The notes under the pieces: generated by a model
What the model was told of the DNA's origin: nothing
The model's database searches: none
Seen by the model: only the letters and a program-made list of their open reading frames with translations
Position numbers and translations under genes: made by a program
Part shown: one piece after another, positions 35,788 to 46,662 of the stretch
How positions within the stretch are numbered: the stretch's first letter is position 1
Layout: the number at the start of each line of letters is the position of its first letter
Source of the DNA: Lamellibrachia columna
Taxonomy: Eukaryota > Annelida > Polychaeta > Sabellida > Siboglinidae
Assembly (NCBI GenBank): GCA_963662155.1
Contig: OY759266.1
Span: 58,930,010-58,994,009 of the forward strand
Direction: 5' to 3'
DNA length: 64,000 nucleotides

Positions 35788-38560
35788 ATGCCTCAAGCAG
35801 GACAAGAGGCTACTAGTACAGATAAACCAATAACAAAATGTCAGAAAAACATGTCTGAAGCAGGTTATAGATGCATGTGTTTAAATGCTAGGAGTACAGT
35901 AAATAAGAAAAATGAATTAAACATTATGGTAGAAGATATTGACCCTCATATAATTGGTATTACCGAATCATGGGCCAACACAGACATTACAGATGCTGAA
36001 TTAGGATTGACAGGATACGTAATGTTTAAGAGAGATCAAATAGGAAGAAGGGGAGGGGGAGTTATTTTATATGTTAAAAAATCTATTCAGGCTTATGAAA
36101 TAAAGTTAGAAAGGAAAGCAGATTACGATGAAGCTGTTTGGTGCAAAATAGTTTCAGGAAATTCAAAATTAACTATTGGATTAGTTTACCGAAGTCCAAA
36201 CATAAACAAAGAGGATAACACAAAAATACAAAATGCTATAGAGGAAGTTAGTAAAGGGGAATGTATCATAATGGGAGATTTTAACCATGGACACATACAA
36301 TGGAAATCTCTAGAGAGTACAGGGTTGAGGACCAACAATTTCTATTTTTAATTCAGGAGAGCTTCCTTACTCAGCACGTGCTAGAACCAACCAGGGGAGA
36401 AAATGTATTAGATATAGTTTTATCATCACAAAAAGAATTAGTGGACAATGTAAAAATACATGAACCATTGGGTAACAGTTACCACAATCAAATACATTTT
36501 GACATCAATGTAAAATCAGAAAGTAAAAAAATGTATAGGAGAAACTGCCACAAAGGTAACTATAAAGATATGAGAAATTACTTAGCAAAGTTAGATTGGA
36601 ATAACATGCTGATGAATAAGACCGCAATTGAATGTTAGAATATTGTAAAATATGAAATTGAGAGTATCATCGATAAATTTGTTCCCTTGAAAAAACAAGG
36701 AAAACGGTCTAGAAAGAAACACTTGTCAAAAGAAGCTATTAGAAAAATAGTGTTTAAACTAACTATGTGGAGGGTTTATAGGCGTACTAGAAAGGATGAA
36801 GACTATGCAAATTACAAAGAGGCACTTAACCTAGCTACAACTGAAATTAGAAAATCTAAAAGAACCTTTGAAAAAAATTGGCAGGTAATATAAAAAATTA
36901 CAGCAAGAGTTTCTATGCTTATGTAAGGAGTAAACAGAAAGTTCAAGATAAGGTCGGTCCACTGGAAAACAACAGGGGAAACATAATTTCAGACGGGTTT
37001 AAATGGCAGAGGTCCTGAATGAGTATTTCAGCTCAGTTTTTACCACAGAATATATCAGCTCACTTCCAGTTCCATTTACTAAATTTGAGGGCAATAAATC
37101 AGAACATTTAGGGCAATTATTTGTAACTCCTGAAATGATAGCACAGAAAATTTAGAAGTGGAGTTGATGGGATACCACCAAAACTGCTTAAGGAAATTGT
37201 TGAGCAAATTAGTACACCACTTGCAAAATTGTTTAACTTGTCACTAGAAGAAGGAATAGTTCCTTCAGAATGGAAAGAAGCAAACATTATGCCGCTATTT
37301 AAGAAGGGATCGAGGAACAAGCCAGAGAATCACAGACCAGTGAGTTTAACATCAGTTGTATGTAAGTTACTCGAAACATTAATTAGAGACCACATGGTGG
37401 AATTCCTTGTGAAACATAAATGAATAAATACATCTCAACATGGGTTCCTAAAAGCAAGGTCATGTCTAACCAATCTCTTATGTTTTTTTGAAGAAATTAC
37501 AAAGTGGGTAGATGATGGGTCACCAGTGGATGTTGTCTACTTAGATTTTCAGAAAGCTTTCGATAAAGTGCCACATCAAAGATTGTTACTTAAAACTAAA
37601 AGCCCATGGTATATGTAATGATGTAATCAACTAGATAGAAAAGTGGCTTACACACAGAAGACAGAGAGTAATAGTAGATGGTGAGATTTCAAACTGGAAA
37701 TCGATTTTGAGGGGGTACCACAGGGATCAGTATTAGGCCCTATACTGTTTTTAATATCTATAAATGATTTTGAAGATGACATATCTAGCAAAGTATTCAA
37801 ATTTGCAGATGACACAAAAGTATTCAGAAAGGTTACTAATGATACAGATAAACAAAGTTTAAATGAGTTAAATGGTCAGAAAAATGGCAAATGTTATTCA
37901 ATTTTGGGAAGTATAAATGTATACACATAGGACATGGAAACATGGACGAAGAATATAAAATGGGGGATGCTGTACTAGGTAGAACCACACAAGAAAAGGA
38001 CTTAGGAGTGACATGAAAGTTTCAGAGCACTGTGGGATTGCTGCGTTGAAAGGAAATAAAATTATAGGGCTAATTGGGAGAACTATCATGTATAAGGAGA
38101 AACAGCTAATTGTACCCATGTACAGAGCAATAGTTAGACCACATTTGGAATATTGTATTCAAGCATGGAGGCCGTATCGTAAAAAGGACATAGAAAAGCT
38201 AGAAAGAATACAACGAAGAGCAACTAAAATGATTCCAGAAAGAATTGAGAGACCTTAGTTACGAAAGTCGCTTATTACAATGTGGTTTGACAACACTAGA
38301 GACCAGGAGACCAAATAGAAGTGTTTAAAATAGTGAACGGTTATGAGGATGTTGATAGGAATATGTTCTTCAAACTTAAAGAAGGCAGTAGAACCAGAGG
38401 ACACAAAGCAGCATTAGTTAAGGAGCAGTGTAGGTTGGACATGAGAAAGTACTCTTTCTCACAGAGGGTGATAAATGAATGGAACAAACTGCCAAATGAT
38501 TGTGTTAATGCTAGTAGTGTGAATATGTTTAAAAATAGTATTGATAAGGGCGGGCTACAC
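35788..38560 (+). pseudogene. CR1 ORF2 remnant: endonuclease and reverse transcriptase
   Basis: The endonuclease part shows LNARSTVNKKNEL, GITESWANTDI, GLVYRSPN and IMGDFNHGHIQW, i.e. the Asn, Glu and Asp/Asn active-site blocks. A frameshift near 36350 follows. The last block, normally Ser-Asp-His, reads Ser-Tyr-His at 36477-36485, losing a catalytic residue. The RT part has a deletion near 37155 around the SPGVDG motif, a stop at about 37421, an intact motif A (VYLDFQKAFDKVPH, about 37540), motif B (PQGSVLGP) and FADD (about 37805). The thumb continues to SVNMFKNSIDKG near 38550. At least four frame changes. Confidence 0.88.
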
Positions 38561-38655
38561 ATAGATGAGAAAATTGTTGGCCTCTCGATAAGCAAATGGC
38601 TTCCTTGTCCACTTGCCATATGGAACTTGTTGTTTGGGATGGCTATCTTGTTAAA

Positions 38656-38890
38656 TGTGTCTAAGCACAGTCTAATTTCAGAAAATAGCTTTGGTTCCAT
38701 AGTGACGGGTGACATTAGCATCAACTGAGTGAGGAATGACAGTGTTTACGATGACTATATATGGAGGTTGAATAAATACGGTTCTGAACGCCATGTTGGT
38801 ATTTCTTGTTCTTCTGTAAAAGTATTATTTTATGACACACACATACGCAATATTACAGTTATCAGTGCGATGCAGTAGCCCATCACAACA
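38656..38890 (-). mobile_element. LTR of a Ty3/gypsy-type element
   Basis: On the minus strand this 235-bp segment starts TGTTGTGATGGG immediately after a polypurine tract and ends ACACA, giving the TG...CA ends of an LTR. On the plus strand it begins right at the 3' tail of the CR1 copy. The other LTR is not in the window. Confidence 0.65.
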
Positions 38891-38903
38891 TCTCCCTTCT
38901 TTT
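38891..38903 (-). promoter_or_regulatory. Polypurine tract of the gypsy element
   Basis: On the minus strand, AAAAGAAGGGAGA abuts the TG of the LTR. This is the usual primer site for plus-strand DNA synthesis in LTR retrotransposons. Confidence 0.65.
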
Positions 38904-38954
38904 AGAACATTCTTGTTTTATGTAACATAACGATAACTAGTCTACTAGAAGTAA

Positions 38955-39487
38955 ATTGTTGGGTAGCCATGGGTAGTGTCCTGAGCAACACCGGTTCGAT
39001 AGTCCTGGGTAGTGTCCGAGCAACACCGTTTGGGTAGATCTGGGTAGTATCCTGAGCAACATCGGTTGGGTAGACCTGGGTAGTTTCCTGACCAACAACG
39101 GTTGGATAGCCCTGGGTAGTGTCCTGGGCAACACCGTTTGGGTAGATCTGGGTAGTATCCTGAGCAACATCGGTTGGGTAGACCTGGGTAGTTTCCTGAC
39201 CAACAACGGTTGGATAGCCCTGGGTAGTGTCCTGGGCAACACCGTTTGGGTAGATCTGGGTAGTATCCTGAGCAACATCGGTTGGGTAGACCTGGGTAGT
39301 TTCCTGACCAACACCAGTTGGGTAGCCATGGGTAGTGTCCTGCGCAACACCAGTTCGATAGCCCTGGGTAGTGTCCTGAGCAACACCAGTTGGGTAGCCC
39401 TGGGTAGTGTCCTGAACAACACCGGTTGGATAGCCCTGGGTAGTGTCCTGAGCAACACCATTTGGGTAGATCTGGGTAGTGTCGTCC
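38955..39487 (-). repeat. 36-bp in-frame array in the gypsy polyprotein tail
   Basis: About 15 units of 36 bp. In one minus-strand frame they give a 12-residue repeat (DTTQGYPTGVAQ with variants YPNGVAQ and YPTDVAQ) that stays open for about 195 codons and reaches close to the LTR. The unit is a multiple of three, and the array lies between the integrase and the polypurine tract. It could be a C-terminal extension of the polyprotein or a later neutral expansion. A three-unit pattern recurs at about 39000-39300. Confidence 0.8.
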
Positions 39488-39489
39488 AA

Positions 39490-40430
39490 ATCATTGCATG
39501 ATTCTGGTTCTCTCCACTTGTCGTGTGTACCTCGCAGGTGCTATCCGTTCCTACGATACGTGGCGCCATGCTCAGTCACAATATTGTATGACCTTGGAGT
39601 GTATGCCTTGCTGGTGACCTTAGCCAGATCCCACGTTTATCTGTGTGGGTTAATTGCTCTCACAGTTTCTTGTGGGCACAGAGTTGGTAGATATTTTGCT
39701 GTACGGTCGTAGTGCATTTTATGTCCGTTTTGTTTCTTCTGCAGAGAAACAATGACCTCTCCATTCGAGCGTGTTGTCACTGTGGGCAAGTTTGACTTGT
39801 ACTTCCTGCCGTTTAACAGTTCCCTTGGAGAAGGCATGCTGTGGTCAATATAGGAGTCGTTCTCATGCAGAGCATTACCAGATTCCTTTGCCTTCGTGGA
39901 CAGTCTCTTCACGGTCTGCACGGTTCTTTCAATGAATCCAATGGCTTGTGGCTACAATGGTGAGCTGGTGATATGTTCAAAACCATACTTGGCACTGAAC
40001 ACTCTGAACTCTTCAGAATTGTATTGTGTGCCATTGTCCGAAACCAGCTTTTCCAGTATGCCATTTTCGTCGTAGATCCCCTTTAGGTGGTTGATGACCG
40101 CGTTAGAACTGATGTTGCAGCTTGGTGTGCCTGGCGTAGTGCGCAAGATTTGACCATCTCATCTACGTCGCGGTTGATGCCACACCAGAACACAGAGCTC
40201 TTTGGAGGGAGCTTGCACTTCTCTGCACCTGGGTGAGCATAGTGTAAAATTGTTCCAAGACAGCTTTCTGCAGTGAATTTGGCATGACAATACATCTGCC
40301 TTTCAACATTAGTCCATCCTCGGCACTGAGCTCATCCCGGAAATTCCAGCAGAAGTCTGCCAGGTGGACAGGGCAGTCGGCTCTGCTTTCTGGCCAACCG
40401 AGCACCATGATATCAGGGTTCAGCATACTG
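39490..40430 (-). pseudogene. Ty3/gypsy pol remnant: integrase and preceding linker
   Basis: The minus strand contains, over several frames, RDELSAEDGLMLKGRCIV (the linker before integrase), then HYAHPGAEK and GINRDVDEMVKSCA (HHCC zinc-binding region). Next come VSDNGTQYNSEEFRVFSAKY (second catalytic Asp) and IERTVQTVKRL (catalytic Glu region). Last are SPRELLNGRKYKSNLP and the C-terminal part ending near 39640. The stretch with the first catalytic Asp is missing, and at least three frameshifts are present. RT, protease and gag are absent; the 5' side is cut at the foldback arm starting near 40417. Integrase would insert the DNA copy of the element; this one cannot. Confidence 0.82.
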
Positions 40431-41363
40431 TTACGTTTCCCATTGGTGACCATGTTAACGTATTGCACGATTATAAGAAAACGGGACCATCAAAAATTCT
40501 TATAAACTTTTTTCCTGCCGTTGTCATCATCTCAATGACATTCTGGTCGAGTTTTGTCAAAATCACATATTTCTAACTCTTTTAAAATGGCTGAACGTGC
40601 CACGCACGTCAATATTTACCAATTTATGCATATATTATTACGCATACATGCCTTGTGGCAAAAATAATTGCAAAAAATCCTTCCGCCTATTTAAATCATC
40701 TAAAAATCCACGGTTACACTACTTACATGTTCTACCAGCAAACTTGCCAATGTGTCTGCTCAAATGCAGTTATGTCAGATGATATGATTTTTTGAAAATT
40801 ACACGTATCTAAAATTACTGTGCCCTACATTCGTAACACACCAGGAAGTCTAACTGAGGCATGATCCCATCATTCAATGCACACAGAGTGTTATCCTTCG
40901 CGGTTTCAGGGATCATGCCTCAGTTAGACTTCCTGGTGTGTTACACACGAATGTAGGGCATAGTAAGTTTGGATATTGGACGTTTTAAAAAATTCATACG
41001 ATCTGACATAAGTGCATTTGTGCACGGACATTACCAGGTTTGCTGGCGGAAGCTGTTGAGAGTGAAATGGTGGATTTTTAGATGATTTTAATAGGCGGAA
41101 GGATATTTGTGATTTTTTTGGCGATTAGACACGTGTGCGTCGTAATTCCTGCCAAAATTGGTAAACATTGAGGGGTATCGCACATACAGGCATATTACAA
41201 GAGTTAGAAATGTCTAATTTTGACAAAACTCGACGAACATGTCAGTGGGATGATGACAGCGGCTGGTGAAAACTTTTAGAATTTTTGATGGTCACGTTTT
41301 CTTATAATTTTGCAAAACGTTAACATGGCCACCAATGGGAAATGTAACTGAATGCTGAACCCT
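40417..41363. mobile_element. Long foldback element with arms of about 450 bp
   Basis: Left arm 40417-40868 and right arm 40909-41363 are imperfect reverse complements around a 40-nt loop. The inner 50 bp pair almost perfectly (AGGCATGATCCC with GGGATCATGCCT). The outer ends pair through GGGTTCAGCAT and CATTTCCCATTGG-like words. No transposase frame. It may be a foldback-type/MITE transposon or an inverted duplication. A clear target-site duplication was not found. Confidence 0.82.
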
Positions 41364-41965
41364 TCATTGTGAATCCGATCACATGACAAAGGTAAACAAA
41401 TCACGAAGGGTGAAATTCTTGAGTTTGCAGTGTTTACATTTTCATTTCACTTAAACTTTGATCAAACACAAATAATTTAATAGTTTGTCTGATGATTTTA
41501 CCAAAACTGCATATACAAATTGCACAAATGGGCTAACATGTTGCAGTGGATACTACGTATATACCGTATAGGTTTGATTTTCGCAAAATGTATTTGAAAT
41601 GAGACTAGCGAAAAAATCGAATTGAGGAGGAACCTTTAAGTCATATATGCAATCGGTTTAATAAAAAAAGTGCATATTTTGTTCAAATCATCGAAAGAAT
41701 TGACTTTAGTCGCTAAATCTGGTGAAACTCAAAATAGTGAATATATCCAACAGTTGTGGCAAAACCGTAGGCGGCTATAGTAATACCTAAACACTTGAAT
41801 CTTGATGGATTCAAGGCTGATCATGGGCGTGTCTTCCATCTTCTCGCTGATCACATGACAAAGTTATGAAAATTCACCCAGGATGAAATTCGTGAGTGTT
41901 CAGCGTTTCCATTCTCCAGTTTGTATATAGGAAGTTTTTAAAAATTCATAATGATCTGACATAAG
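41364..41965. repeat. Diverged copies related to the foldback arm
   Basis: GATCACATGACAAAG occurs at about 41378 and again at about 41851, followed in each by related sequence (GGTGAAATTCTTGAG and GATGAAATTCGTGAG). AAAAATTCATAATGATCTGACATAAG near 41935 (here in words: the AATTCAT-A-GATCTGACATAAGT segment) matches 40985-41010 inside the right arm. So the element family extends past the arms, or a second old copy lies here. Confidence 0.6.
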
Positions 41966-43317
41966 TACACCACGGAGCTTAACTAATCGACGGGTCAAAA
42001 CGTCAGCTTCGACGCAACAGTGGTGCCACACAGTGGACCGCCAACCAGTCAAACACAACCTGTCCCGTATCTAAGCACGTCTAATTATAGAACATTCATA
42101 CGCGGCTACAAAAGAACTTTATAGATGAGAAATGTATTTACATGCTAGCATGCATAACCTTGTATTTGTGATTATGTGGCTACGCATTCAATAAATGTGC
42201 CAACTTAATAGTGATATACATTCGGAAATTGTATAAACAAAGCGATATGTTATGGCACTATATTGTGACAGGTGTTCTGGCGTAGGAACAACAATGTATA
42301 TTTTATGCGGTGTGCGGCCTATAACAACGTCTAGGATGGTTTGTTAGGCCGTTAGCGTATGACATGCCCGTATTAAGCTAAACATTGCTCAGTTATATGG
42401 TCGTAATGTCTTCACATGATATAATCAAATCAGTCTCAAAAAAGCTGTAAGTATGCAATATCTTTAATCTTACGATGTAGGTTAACTCCTCATTTACTTT
42501 TTGCGCTTTCGACTTCGTTCGCCTGTTTCTGCATGCATGCCATGAGCCTTAGGCTTAGCCTAGTCTACGCTATAGTCACCGGCCTCAAATTCAACCCATT
42601 CCCAAATTCTACCAGAGCTACTAAATATTCGTAAGTTTTTCACTCAAAACAACTTTTCTAATAATTTGTTTGCATTGAATTAAAGAAGCAAATTGGGATT
42701 ATCGATATCTAGCACAAAATGTTTCTATAGATTTTTGTCAAAACAGCATCTTATATTAAGACTAAGTAGGTTGAATTTGACGACGACTAATATATGCATA
42801 GCTGGCTTGGCATCTGGTTTAGCATACTTCGCTAGTGTAATAGGTTGAATGATCTTCATGGATTCTTAGACTTAGGGACTCCACACATTCACAGCTGGGG
42901 TTAACTGTCAAGTCAACATGTTGTACGTTTTACCATCTTAGACTTGGGAGACGTAGGACGTTAGGTCTGAAAATGAAGGATAATACATTATAGGCTGTTG
43001 CTATAGGTCCTTGACGTAGAGCAACACAGCTATTGGTCTGGCACTTCAAGCGCAGTTATGTATAAAACTGTACTCATTGCAATCATCGAAGTATGGATAT
43101 ACCTGCCTGCCTAAACTAAAGATGTTTCTAATACTTTTGAGCTCATTGAAGAAGAGAATAGACCTATCCTAGCTATACTTTTCAAATAATGATGTATCAT
43201 TACTTTGTCAAATTTGAGTGTATCAGATAATATTCTGGTGCTTAGCACTTGGTTTATTGATGATTTGACCATCTGCATGCATACATTATATGCCGCTGGG
43301 AATGCGCATACACTCTT
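41966..43317. other. Region without recognisable genes
   Basis: Moderately AT-rich and largely free of tandem repeats. No coding signal or known element recognised. Confidence 0.3.
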
Positions 43318-43830
43318 AGATTTAACAAGATTGCCATACAGCCTCCATGCTTGAATACAATATTCCAAATGTGGTCTAACTATTGCTTTGTCCAGGGGTA
43401 CAATTAGCTGTTTCTCCTTATACGTGATAGTTCTCCTAATTAGCCCTAGAATTTGATTTCCTTTGGATCCAACATTGCTCTGAAACGTTCATGTCAGTAC
43501 TAAATGTTACTACTAAGTCCTTTTCTTGTGTGGTTTTGCCTAGTACAGCATCCCCAATCTTTGTTTATCTGTAACATTAGTAACCTTTCTGAATTCTTTT
43601 ATGTCATCTGCAAATTTCAGTACTTTGCTAGATATGTCATCTTCCAAATCATTTATATCTATTAAAAACAGTGTAGGGCCTAATACTGATCCCTGTGATA
43701 CCCCACTCAGAACAGATTTCCAGTTTGAAATCTCACCATCTACTATTACTCTCTGTCTTCTGTGTGTAAGCCACTCTTCTATCCAGTTGATTACATCATT
43801 ATCTATTACCATGGGCTTACTGCACATACA
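43318..43830 (-). mobile_element. CR1 LINE fragment (copy 8), internally deleted
   Basis: The minus strand carries INWIEEWLTHRRQRVIVDGE, GVSQGSVLGPTLFLI and FADDIKEFRKVTN (motif C kept), then the thumb to EYCIQAWRLY. Directly after that codon the sequence jumps to the family's 3' tail (GGCAATCTTGTTAAATCT at about 43318-43336), deleting the rest of the C-terminus and the 3' UTR. Confidence 0.85.
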
Positions 43831-45385
43831 AAGCGGAAAGTGTGCCAGACCAGTAGCTGTACAGTTGGGTTTACGAGTCTGGAGCGCTAGCCACTTCATA
43901 CATTATATCGCCTGGAGTGGATGGGATTCCACAAAAACTCAAGTCGGCAAAACAGTACCAATACTGACAGTAGAAGAAATTAGTATTGCTACCATACGCA
44001 AAAGTTAATTATATATGTAACAAATATTTCACTGATTGGATGCAAGTAAGTCACGAGGTGCATTATGATTATGCCTATGAATGTTGTTCTCATGCAAAAA
44101 GTTTTTGGTTATTTTATTAAATTATTTAATTAACAATGGACATTATTAATGATGTTTTGCACAGTGGTACTACACATACTATTTGGAAGCCTAGAGCTAA
44201 TGACATGACATGACAGGAAAATTCTAGCTATGACAAAAGACATTGTATGTATGGCATAAAAGTGCTAGCAGTTATCTGTGAAAATGAACTTTAAATTATT
44301 AACCATCTTGTGTCATTGAATGAGGAGATACTCACCAATTCAGGTCCTCCCCTAATGGCTTCCATGCACATATCACAGCAATGCTGCCTATGGTGCATAT
44401 ATATATATATATATATATATGCATATATATATATATATATCTATATATATAACAGCATATTGTTCGCACAGATCATTATAAATATGAATACCCCGTATAG
44501 GTGGCTGGACCTTTAATTACACCTAAATCACTTCATACTTCAAAGAATTACAGTTGGTCCCCCCTACCGACCAGACCTGGGGCGGAAGTACTCGTGTACT
44601 CGTACAAGTTATAGGTCATGTACTCATACTCAATGTACTCATGTTTTATGAGTACATCTGAGTACTTTCTCAATATATGCTGCAAATTTTTTTTATTTGT
44701 AGCTAACAAAATGAAACTTTCCTGAAGTGTTTGAATGTTCAACTATTTTTTAAATACTTTGTTATTTCTTATTAATATGACTATGATGCAACCGAGTCCC
44801 AGTACCTTCCAAGACAGTTACCCCTCTTACCATCCCTACACCCCCATGGTGTCATTCTCCCATGGCCATGACTATGATACCCAAAAAAAGGCAACATGCA
44901 GCATCTTTTCCCAATCAGAAACACCCTGTCAAGCAAACAATTGCAGGCTACAAGTTCAGGCCACAATCCCTGTTTGTTTACTTAAGCCACCAGGATGTCT
45001 ACAAAGCGCCATTCATCAGTTAACCCACCAGTTAGCCATGAAATGCCTGTAATGCAGTGGGGAGACCATGCCACTTGGCACTTGCTGACAGTGCTAAGAA
45101 CTGCCAGCTGAGTCTTCCTCTGCACCCCTACACCAATATAAGTATAATCTGGTGCCAACAGTCTGGCTAAAACATACAAAGGGGATTTTGAGCCTGTTAT
45201 ATTGGCGTGTGGTAACCATCTCAACAACTAAGAGTTGAAAGTATAAATTGCAAACTTCTAATATAAATAGATTACACATTGCAACACCAAAAGAAGACAA
45301 ACTGAACTGATTCATCAGCATGTAAATTAGTCTCATGCAGGGGTGAGATTTAGCAGCCACCCAGTCGCCAATGGTGCCCAGGCAA
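43831..45385. other. AT-rich region without recognisable genes
   Basis: (AT)n runs at about 44398-44450. Repeated TACTCGTGTACTCGTAC-like words at 44588-44665 may be an old transposon edge. No gene recognised. Confidence 0.35.
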
Positions 45386-45401
45386 CTTCAATTTTTTACT
45401 A

Positions 45402-46161
45402 CAGTGGCCCGCATGGCAAAGCCACAAAATGCGAAATTATATTGTTTTGAGAAAATCCCCAAAGAAATAAATGACCTACTATTTGTAATATTGACATGTC
45501 CCTTAATTTTCCGCCATAGTGGGCCTTGAATCTGTATTTGTAACGTGTAGTCATCTATGATATCAGGTTACGCCAGCCATCTGACAAGCTTTTTGGCAGG
45601 GCGTGTTTATGATCATTTTGATTGGCTCGTTATCTGGTGATCTCCAGGTCTTGGTCCCATTCCCAGGGGTGAGATTTAGAAAGTCATAGAAGGTAGCCAG
45701 TCGGGCTACCAACCTTGCAAAGTGAAGTAGCCCGACAGCTTCTTAGGTACCCACTTGCTAATCAATACTTCGATGATAAAAAGTAAATACTCTGAAGATA
45801 GAATGTATGAACAACATCAATGACAAATAAAAACACAAAAAAAAAACAGTTTTGAAACATTTACTTTCAAGGCAGGATCAATACAGTATTATACATTATA
45901 CTGAATAAAATACAGTATACAATTGTACACATGTGACAGGTTGTTGTTTTCATAACATAGTACATCAACAGTCTACGCGAAAAGTCTCCAAGCGTCACAA
46001 GACATCAGGTCCTGTGAACTAAACAGTCTACATGATCTGCTGATTTTTCACAGGACCTGACTTTACCTCCAAATATTACTAAAACGGTGTGTGTATGTAT
46101 ATATATAGTGGCGCCAACCTAGAGAAACTTTAACCGTGTTCCCAATAAATTCACCATGTGG

Positions 46162-46192
<31 letters not shown>

Positions 46193-46318
46193 TGTTAAAA
46201 GGCTGAATAGTACATGTGTAAGCGTACATGTTAAATATAGTTTTATACAGTAAAAAGGATTAAAAAATAAAAGGCAATAAATTAATACAGTATTAAATTA
46301 CATATAAATAAATATAGT

Positions 46319-46350
<32 letters not shown>

Positions 46351-46662
46351 ATACATGTGGTGCCAAGACTATTAACATGACCGGTTATTATTTCAGTGTA
46401 TAATGACCATTCAGTTACATGTTGAGTGTCAATGTGGTTGATTAAACATACAATGAATGCTCCCTATTGATATCGCTTTGGCTACGGTTTGGCAACATTT
46501 CTTGCAATGTCAAACGTGTCACAAACACACGATTTATGGTTAATATAAATGCGATATAGCCAGGACAATGCTTCTGAGATGTTTTTTAACATTCCGTTTA
46601 TTTTTGCTGCGTCTAAAATATTGCAGCTCCGTAGATATTTTGAGTCACAATGCGGGCCACTG
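45402..46662. mobile_element. TA-flanked inverted-repeat element, 1261 bp
   Basis: CAGTGGCCCGCAT at the left end and its exact reverse complement at the right end, each flanked by TA. The adjoining outside sequences also pair (TTCAATTTTTTACTA with TAGTTAAAAATTTAAG), so the true terminal repeat may be longer, about 28 bp per side. No transposase. The interior has AT microsatellites (46160-46180, 46330-46350). Its right end lies inside the triplicated 995-bp unit that begins at 46588. Confidence 0.7.

Larger units (their letters stand above)
34600..38655 (+). mobile_element. Nearly full-length CR1 LINE with PHD-like and esterase ORF1 (copy 7)
   Basis: About 4 kb holding, in order, ORF1 (zinc finger plus SGNH esterase), ORF2 (endonuclease plus reverse transcriptase) and a 3' UTR ending ATCTTGTTAAA. 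CR1 elements move by target-primed reverse transcription, and ORF1 esterases are a known feature of some CR1 lineages. At least five frameshifts and several stops make this copy dead. It is the best template in the window for recognising the other fragments. The 5' boundary is approximate. An LTR of opposite orientation starts at its 3' end. Confidence 0.88.
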
